Source: JBCCXL01 sp039191605
Lineage (GTDB): Bacteria > Acidobacteriota > Thermoanaerobaculia > Multivoradales > JAHZIX01
Length of the DNA stretch: 64,000 nt
Reading direction: 5' to 3'
Assembly: GCA_039191605.1 (NCBI GenBank)
Contig: JBCCXL010000020.1
Coordinates: 65,618 to 129,617 of the forward strand
Both the position numbers and the translations under genes were made by a program. A model generated the notes under the pieces. The model did not search any database, was not told where the DNA came from, and was given only the letters and a program-made list of their open reading frames with translations. Shown here one piece after another: positions 1 through 8,741 of this stretch; position 1 is the first letter of the stretch; every line of letters begins with the position of its first letter.

Positions 1-1540
1 CCTCGGAGGTCGTCGTCTCAGGAGTCTCACCAAGGGCGTTCTCCGGCTCCTGGCCGGCGCCTTGGTCCAGCAGCTCTGCCGGGGGCGGCGTGGGAGCGAG
101 CTCTTCTAGCTCGAGAGAGGACTCCAGCTCTTGCCCCTCTTCGAGACCTGATCCGGCACCCGCCCCATCGGCCCCGTCTGCGGTCGTCAAGCCCGGCTCC
201 CCGAGCTCCGCCGTGCTCGCCTCGCGCTCCAGCGTGCGCACCGGATCTTCCGGGCTGCGCCCGTGCCACAACATCAGGGCGATCAAGGCCAGCAGCACCA
301 CCACCGCGAGGGCCAGGGAGGCGATCAAGAGCCCGCGGCCGATGCCGCTCCCCTTCTGACCCTGGGTAGTGGGCGAGGTTCCCGCAGGCATCGCCGGCGG
401 CGCGGCGACGGGCCCATGATGGGGAGCCTGACTGAAGGCAGCACTGGGAACCTGACTGGGGGCCTGACTGGGGGCCTGACCGGGGGCCACAGGAACCGGC
501 GGCGGCGGAACGGGAGCTGAGGCGGAAGCAGGAGTAGGTGTGGGGGCAGAGGGCGCGGCAGGCGGAGGCGGTACCGTTCGCGGCAGAGCCTGCGTCGGCC
601 CGGTCTCCCCGGCTCCGGCTCCTGGCCCAGCAGGGGCGGAGGCCACCACCGGCGCCATCAGCTGAGCGGGGGTCAGCTCCGCCTCCAGCGCCTCCACGTC
701 CAGCAGCAGCTGCTGGGCGCTGACGTAGCGCTCCTGGCGGCTCTTCGCCAGCAGCTTCGAGACCACCTGCACCAGCCGCGGCGGCAGGTTCGGGCCCAGG
801 GCAGAGGGCATCGGCGGCTGGTGGTGGAGAATCTGATAAACCAGCGTGCTGATGGTGTCGCCGGCGAAGGGACGACGGCCGCTGAGCATCTCGAAGGTCA
901 CCACGCCGAGGGAGAAGAGATCGCTGCGACCGTCCAGGGGCTCTCCCCTCACCTGCTCCGGCGAGAGGTAGTGAGGGCTGCCGATCACCGCCCCGGTGGA
1001 GGTCAGCTCCGTCGCCTGGCCCATCATCTTGGCGATCCCGAAGTCGCTGATCTTCACCGCCATGGAGCGCCCGCCCTCGGTCTCGGCAAAGGGCAGCAGC
1101 AGGTTCGCCGGCTTGATGTCTCGATGCACCACGCCGCATTCGTGGGCGTAGGCCAAACCCTGAGCCACGCCCCGCAGGATCGCCAGCACCTCCCCCAGGC
1201 TCATCACGCCCTCTTCTCCCAGACGCTGATCGAGATCCCGACCTTCGACATATTCGAAGGCGAGATAGAGCAGTCCATCCTGCTCCCCAACGTCGAAGAG
1301 GGTGACGATATTGGGGTGCAGCAGCCGCCCCGCCGCCTTCGCCTCCCGCCGCAGCCGCGCTTCCCGCGACTCCCGCTCCTGCGGTCGGCCGTCTCCCAGA
1401 CGCACGGTCTTGATCGCCAGCCGCCGCTCGATGCTGGGGTCCTCCGCCAGGTAGACCTCCCCCATGGCTCCGGCGCCCAGCAGGCGCAGGATGCGGTAGC
1501 GACCGAAGGAATGGCCCGGGGGAATCGAAGCGGAGGTCAC
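1..1540 (-). CDS. PknB-like Ser/Thr protein kinase, C-terminus beyond window
   Basis: Membrane-anchored eukaryotic-type Ser/Thr kinase that phosphorylates protein substrates using ATP. I translated it by hand from a GTG at 1540. The glycine loop LGAGAMGEVY lies near residue 21, the VAIK-type lysine LAIK at 41-44, the catalytic loop HRDIKPAN near 139 and DFG at 166-168, followed by an activation segment ending SPEQ. A Pro/Ala/Gln-rich linker follows (residues ~310-395), then one hydrophobic membrane segment (GLLIASLALAVVVLLALIAL) and an acidic external tail that is still open at the window edge. All catalytic residues I would expect are present. The start is inferred from homology to the kinase N-terminus; no strong ribosome site is seen, so an upstream start is possible. 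Confidence 0.93.
   Translation of the reverse strand, partial: MTSASIPPGHSFGRYRILRLLGAGAMGEVYLAEDPSIERRLAIKTVRLGDGRPQERESREARLRREAKAAGRLLHPNIVTLFDVGEQDGLLYLAFEYVEGRDLDQRLGEEGVMSLGEVLAILRGVAQGLAYAHECGVVHRDIKPANLLLPFAETEGGRSMAVKISDFGIAKMMGQATELTSTGAVIGSPHYLSPEQVRGEPLDGRSDLFSLGVVTFEMLSGRRPFAGDTISTLVYQILHHQPPMPSALGPNLPPRLVQVVSKLLAKSRQERYVSAQQLLLDVEALEAELTPAQLMAPVVASAPAGPGAGAGETGPTQALPRTVPPPPAAPSAPTPTPASASAPVPPPPVPVAPGQAPSQAPSQVPSAAFSQAPHHGPVAAPPAMPAGTSPTTQGQKGSGIGRGLLIASLALAVVVLLALIALMLWHGRSPEDPVRTLEREASTAELGEPGLTTADGADGAGAGSGLEEGQELESSLELEELAPTPPPAELLDQGAGQEPENALGETPETTTSE
451..486. repeat. 12-bp tandem repeat x3 inside the kinase linker
   Basis: Three consecutive copies of CCTGACTGGGGG (the last with one change) lie in the coding sequence of the kinase linker. 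On the coding strand they give repeated Pro-Gln-Ala-Pro-Ser type residues, so copy-number change would only lengthen or shorten the juxtamembrane linker. Confidence 0.85.
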
Positions 1541-1695
1541 GGCAGCGCTCCCGAGGAGGTTGAAGGGCGAAGGCCTCGCGGGCTAGGGCGAAGCTTCATT
1601 GTAGCCCCTACCCCGGCAGAGAATCTCCTGCGCGGGCACCCCGCTTCTGGCGCCCTGGCTCTCGCAGCCGACGGGAGGCGCCTCCAAGGGCAGCT

Positions 1696-2538
1696 CTAGC
1701 CGACCCGAAAGGGCTGCTGGCGCCGCGGCAGGCGATGGCAAGAGCGCTCCACGAAGCGGCCGTCGTCGCTGCCCTCACCGTCCTCCCACTGCAGCAGGTC
1801 GACGCCCATCGCCTCGTCCTCGACGCGCAGCCAGTAGCAGGTGTTGCGCCCTCGCTCTATCGCCCGCCCGCGACTGGAGCAGGAGGTTCCGCTGTGGACG
1901 ATCAGGGTCGAGGGCCGCCCGAAGCGATAAAACTGCTCGGAGCTGTACACGTAGGCGTGATGATTGTGGCCCGAGAGCACCAGATCCACCCCGGCGGCGG
2001 TGAAGACATCCATCGCCTCGTAGGAGTTGGTGGACACCCGCTGGCTGCCGAAGCCCGGCGGCGGCACCAGATGATGGTGGGCGACCACCACCTTGGTCAC
2101 CTCCGGGGGAGCTGTGGCGAAGATCTCCGCCACCTCCCGCAGCCGCGGCAGCAGGAAGCGGCCGTGCTTGGTAGTGAAGTTGTAGGCGGTGTTGATTCCC
2201 GCCACCAGCAGCCCGGCGCCGGAGAATACAGGCTCCAGGTCCGCGGAAAAATGCCGTCGGTAGGCGCCGAGGGGGTCCATCAACCGCTCCCACAGCCTCG
2301 GCACCGGCCACAGGGGCACGTCGTGGTTGCCCGGCACCGCCAAGGTCGGCACCGCGATTCGGTCCACCCAGCGGCGACAGGCCTGGAATTGTTCCGGCTT
2401 CGCCCGCTGGGTGAGGTCTCCGGAGATCACCACCAAATCCGGCTGGCGCTCCTCGATGAGGCGAAGGATGCCCTCCGCCACCTCCCCGCGATGGGGAGGG
2501 CCGAAGTGAACATCGGAGACGTGAAGAATGGAGGACAA
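1696..2538 (-). CDS. Calcineurin-like metallophosphoesterase
   Basis: Predicted cytosolic metal-dependent phosphoesterase of the calcineurin/CpdA-like superfamily; the substrate (cyclic nucleotide, phosphoprotein or other) cannot be told from sequence. The di-metal site is complete in order: D9-x-H11 (SDVHFG), D41 (SGDLT), N71-H72-D73 (PGNHD), a VAHHH stretch mid-protein and SGHNHH near residue 190. At 280 residues the length fits a stand-alone catalytic domain, and no signal peptide is seen. It is followed on the same strand by the kinase gene after about 155 bp, so co-transcription is possible. Confidence 0.9.
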   Translation of the reverse strand: MSSILHVSDVHFGPPHRGEVAEGILRLIEERQPDLVVISGDLTQRAKPEQFQACRRWVDRIAVPTLAVPGNHDVPLWPVPRLWERLMDPLGAYRRHFSADLEPVFSGAGLLVAGINTAYNFTTKHGRFLLPRLREVAEIFATAPPEVTKVVVAHHHLVPPPGFGSQRVSTNSYEAMDVFTAAGVDLVLSGHNHHAYVYSSEQFYRFGRPSTLIVHSGTSCSSRGRAIERGRNTCYWLRVEDEAMGVDLLQWEDGEGSDDGRFVERSCHRLPRRQQPFRVG

Positions 2539-2615
2539 GGCAGGGGTGGCTCGGGGGGGCTCGCGGCGGAGCGGCGGCCCCCGAGGGGCGCGGGCATCCC
2601 TACCGCGGGACGGCT

Positions 2616-2915
2616 TCAGATCACTCGATCCCCGAGGAGATCATTGACGCTATCTCCCACCCGCTGGGCGGCGTAATCGCCGAAGCTGCGCAGCAGCTCG
2701 TGCCCGCGGTTCCGGGCCAGGATGTAGCCACCGAGAGCCGCCACCAGCAGCGAGATCTTGGGATTGCGGGTGACGACTCGCCGCCAGTCCATGTCCTCAC
2801 CGATGAAGTCGTCCACCAGCTCCTCGGTCTCGAAACTACCCCGGTAGGGCTCTCGACGGGAGAGCTCGCCGGGGTCGTTATAAGGGTCAGGGGCGCTATA
2901 AGGATCTTGGGCCAT
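2616..2915 (-). CDS. Small hypothetical membrane-associated protein
   Basis: A 99-residue protein I do not recognise. The first ~50 residues are acidic and rich in Tyr, Pro and Asp; residues ~66-80 (NPKISLLVAALGGYILA) make one short hydrophobic segment; the tail is a helix ending DLLGDRVI. It follows the DUF883-like gene (2930-3325) on the same strand with a 14-bp gap, so the two are probably one operon. The shared layout of a soluble part plus a NPxxxxLLAA-type membrane helix suggests both act at the inner membrane. That is an inference. Confidence 0.7.
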   Translation of the reverse strand: MAQDPYSAPDPYNDPGELSRREPYRGSFETEELVDDFIGEDMDWRRVVTRNPKISLLVAALGGYILARNRGHELLRSFGDYAAQRVGDSVNDLLGDRVI

Positions 2916-2929
2916 TGCCTTCGGCCGAA

Positions 2930-3325
2930 TTAGCTACGGTCGCCGGAACCGCGGATCAGCAGACCGACGACGAAGCCGACGCCCGCCGCCAGCAGCACCG
3001 CTTTGGAGGGGTTGTCCCGCACGTATTCGTTGACGTTCTCGCCGAGGTCATCGAGGTCCTTGCGAGCCTGATCGTAGCCACCGCGGGCGCGCTCCGAAAT
3101 CACGCCGTAGCGCTCCTTGGCGACCTCGCCGGCCTTGCTGGCACCGCGGCGCAGGTCCTGGGAGATTTCCGAGGCGCGGCTCTTGGCGTTGGTGGCCGCG
3201 TCGCGGAAGCGCTCGCGGGCAGCGCGCACCGCGCTCTCCGCCTGATCGGTGGCGTCGTCCACCACCGCCGTGGCCTCGTCGATGACCCCATCGACGGACG
3301 GGTGATTCGCTTCGTTCTCGCTCAT
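2930..3325 (-). CDS. DUF883/ElaB-YqjD-like membrane-anchored helical protein
   Basis: 131 residues from ATG at 3325, which has an upstream CAGGAGA ribosome site; the longer open frame to 3562 has no such signal. Residues ~10-100 are a long charged helix rich in Ala, Glu, Arg and Asp. The C-terminus is the DUF883 pattern: NEYVRDNPSKAVLLAAGVGF followed by VVGLLIRGSGDRS, a glycine-rich C-terminal membrane anchor. In E. coli the related ElaB/YqjD proteins are stress-induced inner-membrane proteins, and YqjD binds ribosomes. Whether this one does is unknown. Confidence 0.8.
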   Translation of the reverse strand: MSENEANHPSVDGVIDEATAVVDDATDQAESAVRAARERFRDAATNAKSRASEISQDLRRGASKAGEVAKERYGVISERARGGYDQARKDLDDLGENVNEYVRDNPSKAVLLAAGVGFVVGLLIRGSGDRS

Positions 3326-3354
3326 GGGTTGGGGGTCTCCTGATCGAAGAGGTT

Positions 3355-3393
3355 CTGAGACGCGCATCTGAGACAGGTATCTGAGACAGACAC
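3355..3393. repeat. 13-bp tandem repeat x3 upstream of the DUF883-like gene
   Basis: Three 13-bp units beginning CTGAGAC (CTGAGACGCGCAT, CTGAGACAGGTAT, CTGAGACAGACAC) lie about 30 bp upstream of the 3325 start, in the divergent gap before 3616. They could affect the promoter of either gene. Confidence 0.8.
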
Positions 3394-3615
3394 AAGGATG
3401 AATTTCGTCGGCCGACGGCGCATCACCGCCGCCCCTCAGCATACCAAAGCTGAGCCGCAGTGCGGCATCAAGAGAGCTTCTCCCGCAGCTTTCCCGCGGG
3501 AGCACCGGCGGCGATGGCGAGAAAGTAGAGAGAGGAGCGCCGGTGGTATGCTGCCGCTCCAATCTCTCCCCTCGCCACTCCTTCTCTGAACCAACCCTCC
3601 AGCGAAAGTTGATTC

Positions 3616-5007
3616 ATGGCCACCGTCACCTTCTTGGGAGCCTGCGGGTGCGTGACCGGCAGCTCTACCCTTCTGCAATGGGGCAAGACCCGGATGCTCG
3701 TCGATTGCGGCATGTATCAGGGCGACGAGGAGCTCGAGCAGCGCAACTTCGAGCCTTTCCCGTACTCGCCGCCGGAGCTCGAGGCGGTGGTCTTGACCCA
3801 CGCTCACCTCGACCATACGGGCCTGCTGCCGAAGCTGGTTCGGGACGGCTTCCGCGGCCCCATCTACTGCACCCAGCCGGCCCGAGGCCTGGTGTCTCTA
3901 GTGCTGCAGGATGCCGCCAAGATTCAGGAAGAGCAGGCCCGCTGGGCGCGCAAGAAGGGCTATAGCCGGCACCGCGACCCCCAGCCCCTTTACACCAGCA
4001 AGGACGCCAAGCAGGCCCTCAAGCAGCTGCGCACCCTGTCCTTCGACAAAGAGAAGGAAATCCACCCGGGAATCCACCTGCGCTACACCCGGGCGGGGCA
4101 TCTGCTGGGGGCCGGCAGCGTCGAGATTCGCGCCAAGGGCTCCGACGGCGAGCGCCGCACCTGGTGCTTCTCCGGCGACGTCGGGCGCTACGGCGTGCCG
4201 ATCCTCAAGGATCCAGAGGCCCCCCACCAAGAGCCCGACGTGCTGGTGCTGGAGTCCACCTACGGCGACCGAGTCCACCCCGACGTCGACCCCAAGGAAA
4301 CCCTGGGACAGATCGTCGAAGAGGCCTTCGGCACCGGCGGCTCGGTGATCGTCCCGGCCTTCGCCCTCGGCCGCAGCCAGGAGATTCTGTACTACCTCGC
4401 CGAGCTGGTGGAGGAAGGGCGCCTCGAGGGCAAGGACGTCTTCCTCGACAGCCCGATGGCGATCAAGGCCACCAAGATCTACGACAACGCCGAAGGGGAG
4501 CACGACGAGGAGCTGGAGGAGCTGGACGACGTCATCGACCCCCTCGCCGGCTCGCCCTTCCAGCACTGCCAGACGGTGAGCCAGAGCAAGGCCCTCAACG
4601 GCCGCCGCCGGCCGATGGTGATCGTCGCCTCCAGCGGCATGGCCACCGCCGGGCGGGTCGTCCATCACCTGCTGCAGCGCCTCGGCGACCCCCGCTCCTC
4701 CATCGTCTTCGCCGGCTATCAGGCCCACGGCACCCGCGGCCGGGATCTGCTCAACGGCGCCGAGACGGTGAGCATCTTCCGCAATCGGGTGCGGGTGAAG
4801 GCGCGCATCCGCAGCCTGCCGGGGCTCTCCGCCCACGCCGACTGCGAGGAGCTGGTGCGCTGGACCCAGGCGCTGCCGGCGCCGCCGAAACGAATTTTCC
4901 TGAACCACGGTGAAGACGGCCCCCGCGCGGCCCTGGCGGCAATCCTGGAGGACGAGGGCTTGGTGCGCGCCGAGCTGCCCTGGACCGGAGATCAGGTCCC
5001 CTGGTGA
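3616..5007 (+). CDS. Beta-CASP metallo-beta-lactamase-fold RNase-like hydrolase
   Basis: A zinc-dependent nucleic-acid hydrolase of the CPSF73/YSH1-like MBL family, 463 residues, cytosolic. The metal-binding signature HAHLDH is at residues 62-67. Further motifs are SGDVGRYG (the conserved Asp), ESTYGDR, a beta-CASP insertion with VPAFALGRSQEILY, SPMA, ASSGM, GTRGR and the late LSAHAD and LNHGE motifs. This is the full set for an active processing exo/endonuclease. In bacteria such proteins act in RNA turnover; the exact substrate is not visible. It runs divergently from the DUF883-like operon and is 77 bp upstream of the YihY gene on the same strand. Confidence 0.93.
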   Translation: MATVTFLGACGCVTGSSTLLQWGKTRMLVDCGMYQGDEELEQRNFEPFPYSPPELEAVVLTHAHLDHTGLLPKLVRDGFRGPIYCTQPARGLVSLVLQDAAKIQEEQARWARKKGYSRHRDPQPLYTSKDAKQALKQLRTLSFDKEKEIHPGIHLRYTRAGHLLGAGSVEIRAKGSDGERRTWCFSGDVGRYGVPILKDPEAPHQEPDVLVLESTYGDRVHPDVDPKETLGQIVEEAFGTGGSVIVPAFALGRSQEILYYLAELVEEGRLEGKDVFLDSPMAIKATKIYDNAEGEHDEELEELDDVIDPLAGSPFQHCQTVSQSKALNGRRRPMVIVASSGMATAGRVVHHLLQRLGDPRSSIVFAGYQAHGTRGRDLLNGAETVSIFRNRVRVKARIRSLPGLSAHADCEELVRWTQALPAPPKRIFLNHGEDGPRAALAAILEDEGLVRAELPWTGDQVPW

Positions 5008-5084
5008 CGGCCCCTTCCTTTACGGGATCAATACTCCTTAAGGGCAGCGTAGAGATCTCCCTAAAAGGGTCTCCCTAGACGATC

Positions 5085-6494
5085 ATGAGCACCGAGGACA
5101 CGTCGCCCTCCGAAGCGCCGCAGGCCGAAGCGCTGGAGCCCACGAGCCGCCAGCGCTGGCGACAGCTCCGCCAGCTGGTGGGGCTGGTGCTGCGGGAAGC
5201 CCATCGCCGGAGCGTTAGCAGCACCGGGGCGGCCCTCGCCTTCGTCACCGTCCTCACCCTGGTGCCGCTGCTCGCCGCCTTCTCCTCCATCGGGCTGCGG
5301 GCCTTCAGCCAGTACGAGCAGCAGGTGCTGGACGTGCTGATGATCATCCTGCCCTACAGCGAGGTGGCGCTGCGGCAGACCCTCGAGGATTTCGTCGCCC
5401 AGGCGCAGCGGGTTCGCGGCCTCGGCGTCCTGTTCTTCTTCCTCAGCTCCCTGGTGGCCTTCGCCACCGTCGAGGCCGCCATCGACCGGGTATGGGCGGC
5501 CCCGGCCCGCACCTTGAAGGCCCGCTTTCTATCCTTCACCCTGCTCCTCTTCTGGGGCCCGCTGCTTCTCGGCGCCGCTCTGTCCAGCGCCATCCGGCTG
5601 ATCAACATCGAGCCCCTCGGCTCGCTGCTGACCTCCTCCGGCGTCGCCGTCGCCCTGCCCACGGTGCTGCTGCTGGTGGGCCTCACCATGCTCTATTGGC
5701 TGGTGCCCAACGCCGCCGTGCGCTTTCGCTGGGCCCTCACCGGCGGCGTGGTGACCACCGCGCTGCTGGAGCTGCTGCGCCGGGGCTTTGCGATCTACGT
5801 CGAAAACTTCCCCAGCCTCGGCCTGGTCTACGGCTCCTTCTCTCTGGTGCTGGTCTTCATGATCTCCCTGAACATCGCCTGGAACCTGGTGCTGTTGGGC
5901 AACGTGCTGGTGTTCAGCCTGCAGAACTTCGACGCCCTCAGCGCGGGCGAGGCCCAGCGCGGGCGCTCCCTCGGCCCCTGGCTCGGCCTCGCCGCAGCCA
6001 CTCTTCTCGCCCAGAGTCATCGCCGCGGCCAGCCGATCTGCTCCAGCACCGAGCTCTCGTCTCGGCTGCGGGTGCTGCCCCGCCAGCTGGTGGACGGCGT
6101 CGAGCCCCTGGTGGCCAGCGGCTTCCTGCAGCAGTCCAGCGCCCCCACCGACGGCTATCTCCTCGCCTACCCCGCTCAGGAGCTACAGGTCGCCGACCTG
6201 CTGGCCTGCTACGACCCCACCGCCGCCGACCTCGACGCCCGTGACCTCAGCACCACCCTCGAGCCCCTGCGCCGCGCCCTGTTGGGCACCCGCGATCGCG
6301 AGCTGGAGCAGCTCTCCCTGGACGTCTTGGCCCATCGAGACTCTCCTCCGGCCGCCAGTGGAACCGCCAGTGGAGCCGCCGCTGTAGCTCCCGGAGTCGC
6401 GGGCTCCGGCTCGATCCCACCGGACGGGGAAGACCTGCCGACGGGAGTCGCTCCCGACGCCGAGTCAGACCACCGCACCGCCGAAGCGCCCTAA
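5085..6494 (+). CDS. YihY/BrkB-family inner-membrane protein
   Basis: A multi-spanning membrane protein of 469 residues. Residues ~35-300 carry the YihY/BrkB core with about six hydrophobic segments, including ALAFVTVLTLVPLLAAF near the N-terminus and LVLVFMISLNIAWNLVLLGN near the end of the core. A cytosolic C-terminal region of ~170 residues follows (PICSSTELSSRLRVLPRQLV...), then a low-complexity Ala/Gly/Pro tail. This C-terminal extension is common in YihY proteins from Gram-negative bacteria and resembles a winged-helix. The family was once called ribonuclease BN in error; its role is still unsettled. Confidence 0.9.
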   Translation: MSTEDTSPSEAPQAEALEPTSRQRWRQLRQLVGLVLREAHRRSVSSTGAALAFVTVLTLVPLLAAFSSIGLRAFSQYEQQVLDVLMIILPYSEVALRQTLEDFVAQAQRVRGLGVLFFFLSSLVAFATVEAAIDRVWAAPARTLKARFLSFTLLLFWGPLLLGAALSSAIRLINIEPLGSLLTSSGVAVALPTVLLLVGLTMLYWLVPNAAVRFRWALTGGVVTTALLELLRRGFAIYVENFPSLGLVYGSFSLVLVFMISLNIAWNLVLLGNVLVFSLQNFDALSAGEAQRGRSLGPWLGLAAATLLAQSHRRGQPICSSTELSSRLRVLPRQLVDGVEPLVASGFLQQSSAPTDGYLLAYPAQELQVADLLACYDPTAADLDARDLSTTLEPLRRALLGTRDRELEQLSLDVLAHRDSPPAASGTASGAAAVAPGVAGSGSIPPDGEDLPTGVAPDAESDHRTAEAP

Positions 6495-6585
6495 GCCCCC
6501 TACGAAGACTCTGCCCTCCCTGCTGCCCCCCTCGGACCTCCCCTCGGGCCGCGATCCCCTCTCCTAGCAGCTTCCATTCCGCAGC

Positions 6586-6614
6586 TTGCCTTCCGGCAGG
6601 TCCGGCGATATGAT
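6586..6614 (+). promoter_or_regulatory. Promoter of tRNA-Ala
   Basis: A TTGCCT -35 and TATGAT -10 are separated by 17 bp, with the tRNA 5' end 16 bp after the -10 box. This is a near-consensus housekeeping-type arrangement in an otherwise GC-rich gap. Confidence 0.65.
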
Positions 6615-6630
6615 CCACCGCCTTGAGATT

Positions 6631-6706
6631 GGGGCGGTAGCTCAGCTGGGAGAGCACCACGTTCGCATCGTGGGGGTCGAGGGTTCGAATCCCTTCCGCT
6701 CCACCA
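6631..6706 (+). tRNA. tRNA-Ala (anticodon CGC)
   Basis: A 76-nt cloverleaf. The acceptor stem GGGGCGG pairs with CCGCTCC and includes a G3-U70 wobble, the alanine identity element. The anticodon stem CCACG/CGTGG encloses loop TTCGCAT (anticodon CGC, reading GCG). The T-loop is TTCGAAT and CCA is encoded at 6704-6706. A T-rich run (TCTTTTCTTTTTC) follows and may end transcription. Confidence 0.97.
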
Positions 6707-6814
6707 ATCTTTTCTTTTTCTCGCCTCGGGCTTTCAAGCCGGTCTCCTTCGAAGGATTCTTTCCCTTCGATGAATGGGCACGGCTTCGACGAAGAAGCAC
6801 GGCCAACCCGAGCT

Positions 6815-7795
6815 TCAGGCCGCTATTCGCCTCAAGTTGCTCAGCCTTCGTAAGCTGTGCAGGGCGCAGCCTTTGGGCATTCCGCCGAAGCGGGAAACAA
6901 AGGCCAGGTGATCGATACCCAGATCAGCCAGCCGATCGATCTTCGCGGCCACCTCCTGCCGGGTCCCGAAGAGGCCGATCCCCTTGCGCTTCATCTCCAG
7001 ATAGAAGGCCTCCGCATCCGGCAGAGGGCTGCCGGACATCGTGTGCATCAGCCTCGCCAGGGCCGGGATCGCCGTGGAGCGAGCCTCCTCCTCGGTCTCG
7101 GCGACGTGGGCAAAAGCCATCACGATAGCCTCCGCCGAAGCATCCGCTGCACCGGCCTCTCGAAGCCCCCGGGCATGCTGCTCGACCCGCTCCGCCACCT
7201 CTTCCAGGCTCTCCGTCGCCGGGGAGATCAGCGTCAGCAGCGAGTCGCCGGCTAGACCCACCCGATAGGCGGTGTCGGCGTTCATCGTCGCCACGTAGAT
7301 CGGCGGCGCCGGCCCCTGAATCGGCGCGACGTTCACCGAGCTCGGCCCCAGCTGCCCCTCGGCGGCGGTGCGCCAGCGCTGACGAATCTCCGCAAGATGC
7401 TCTCGGTAGAGCTCTCTTCGATCCTCGAAGGCGATGCCGAAAGGCTCATACTCGGAACGATCCGAGCCGCTGCCGACGCCGAGGTTCAGGCGGCCGCCGG
7501 AGAGAGAGTCCACCATCGCGTAATCCTCCACCACCTGGGCCGGATGCCGCAGCGGCAGCACGGCGGTGGCGGGCCCCAGCCGGAGACTGTGGGTTCGCTG
7601 CGCCATCGCCGCCAGCAGAACCGCAGGATTCGGCACCGTGCTGACGGGCAAGAAGTGATGCTCGGCGAGCCACAGCGAGCGAAAGCCGAGGCGGTCGGCT
7701 TCCGCCGCCTCCTCCAGCGCCGCCTGATGCAGCGCCGCGATGGACTCCCCGGTTTCCGGGTAGTGGTCCAGTAGCCAGAACAATGAATGTTGCAT
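6815..7795 (-). CDS. LLM-class flavin-dependent oxidoreductase
   Basis: A luciferase-like monooxygenase-superfamily enzyme (TIM barrel, FMN or F420 with a reductase partner), 326 residues, cytosolic. Supporting motifs are SLWLAEHHF near residue 40, LRLGPATAVLPLRHPAQVVE near 72, DSLSGGRLNLGVGSGSDRSEYEPFG, the classical FMN-binding region of bacterial luciferase-like enzymes, and a PPIYVAT strand. A strong AGGAGG lies upstream of ATG 7795. It stands alone on its strand, so the substrate is not suggested by neighbours. Confidence 0.9.
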   Translation of the reverse strand: MQHSLFWLLDHYPETGESIAALHQAALEEAAEADRLGFRSLWLAEHHFLPVSTVPNPAVLLAAMAQRTHSLRLGPATAVLPLRHPAQVVEDYAMVDSLSGGRLNLGVGSGSDRSEYEPFGIAFEDRRELYREHLAEIRQRWRTAAEGQLGPSSVNVAPIQGPAPPIYVATMNADTAYRVGLAGDSLLTLISPATESLEEVAERVEQHARGLREAGAADASAEAIVMAFAHVAETEEEARSTAIPALARLMHTMSGSPLPDAEAFYLEMKRKGIGLFGTRQEVAAKIDRLADLGIDHLAFVSRFGGMPKGCALHSLRRLSNLRRIAA

Positions 7796-8203
7796 CGAGC
7801 CTGATCCTCCTGAGATGAGGGCCTCCTGAGATGAAGAGACCCGAGAGGGCCTGCTGAACGATTGGCGCTCCCCCCTCTAGCTCTCCTAACTCTCAGAGGG
7901 CAGCACCGCGACAACATTACCATGGTACCAAGATAACAAGAATCAATAAAGCGAGCTCCCACCCTAGACCTCTCCTAAGGTATCCACTCCGACTCCGGCA
8001 CCGACTCCGGCCTCTACCTCGGGAAGCGCCCCACTCTTCGCCCCCTCACCCTTCGCTCAGCGATCGACCGAGCGCCACCGTCCCGTGGAAGCTTCCTAGC
8101 CTTCTCTCCCGCCCCACCTAGACTAGCTCAGTCCAGCTCAGTCCAGCTCAGTCCAGCTCAGTCCAGCTCAGTCCAATCCGACTCTGTCCAGCCGGCACCG
8201 GCT
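7796..8203. other. Gene-free gap with repeat
   Basis: No coding frame with support. It holds the 5' region of the flavin oxidoreductase gene, a short AT-richer stretch (7910-7950) that probably carries its promoter, and the 10-bp repeat array at 8125-8174. Confidence 0.6.
8125..8174. repeat. 10-bp tandem repeat x5
   Basis: Five exact copies of AGCTCAGTCC, head to tail, 29 bp downstream of the end of the small RHH-like gene (which ends at 8204 on the minus strand). Confidence 0.97.
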
Positions 8204-8464
8204 TCAGGCTTCCTCGTCACCCTCCGCCAGCTGGTGACTATCCGCCGCCGTCAAATCGAGCCCGTAGACCTCTTTCAGCTGCTCGATCTTCCTCAGCGTG
8301 TCTTCAGAGAAAGGCGACTTCTTGCCGTCGAAGGCATGCAAGACGATGCCCTCCAGGAGATCGCCGAGGGAGATATCCAAAGCCTCCGCCAAGGCCTTGA
8401 GCACCTTCAGCATTCGTTTCTCGATGCGAACACCGGTCTGAACTCGGGTCACTTTTTTCTTCAT
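8204..8464 (-). CDS. Small ribbon-helix-helix-like protein
   Basis: 86 residues. After a basic start (MKKKVTRVQTGVRIEKRMLK) comes a beta-strand plus two helices (LKALAEALDISLGDLLEGI), the layout of a CopG/Arc-type ribbon-helix-helix DNA-binding domain. A charged C-terminal helix ends in an acidic tail. Such proteins are often antitoxins or small repressors. No toxin gene is adjacent: the next gene upstream is divergent (8742). A role as a stand-alone regulator is as likely as an antitoxin role. Confidence 0.65.
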   Translation of the reverse strand: MKKKVTRVQTGVRIEKRMLKVLKALAEALDISLGDLLEGIVLHAFDGKKSPFSEDTLRKIEQLKEVYGLDLTAADSHQLAEGDEEA

Positions 8465-8741
8465 CAGCGAGATCCTCCTCGCTATACCTCTGCAATGTCA
8501 AGCACCGTGTGATCGTGGATTTTCAACACTTCAAGGATAGGCGGCGAAAATTTCAACCGTCCTCGTAAGTAACGATACTAGCCTTATTTAGAAGCCTCAC
8601 CAGGAACAATGATCCGGCACCCTCGACGTCGATGACATCGACGCGATGCAAAACAACTTGGGCATCTATCGAAGCAGCTTCATCGAAGGCTCCCTCATAA
8701 ACGTCCCTTACCCCAAGCTTCTTCCTGCCGAGGGCCTCGCC

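Noticed and set aside
8125..8174. CRISPR-like array
   Set aside because: Repeats are directly adjacent with no spacers; the unit is only 10 bp. The same holds for the other arrays.
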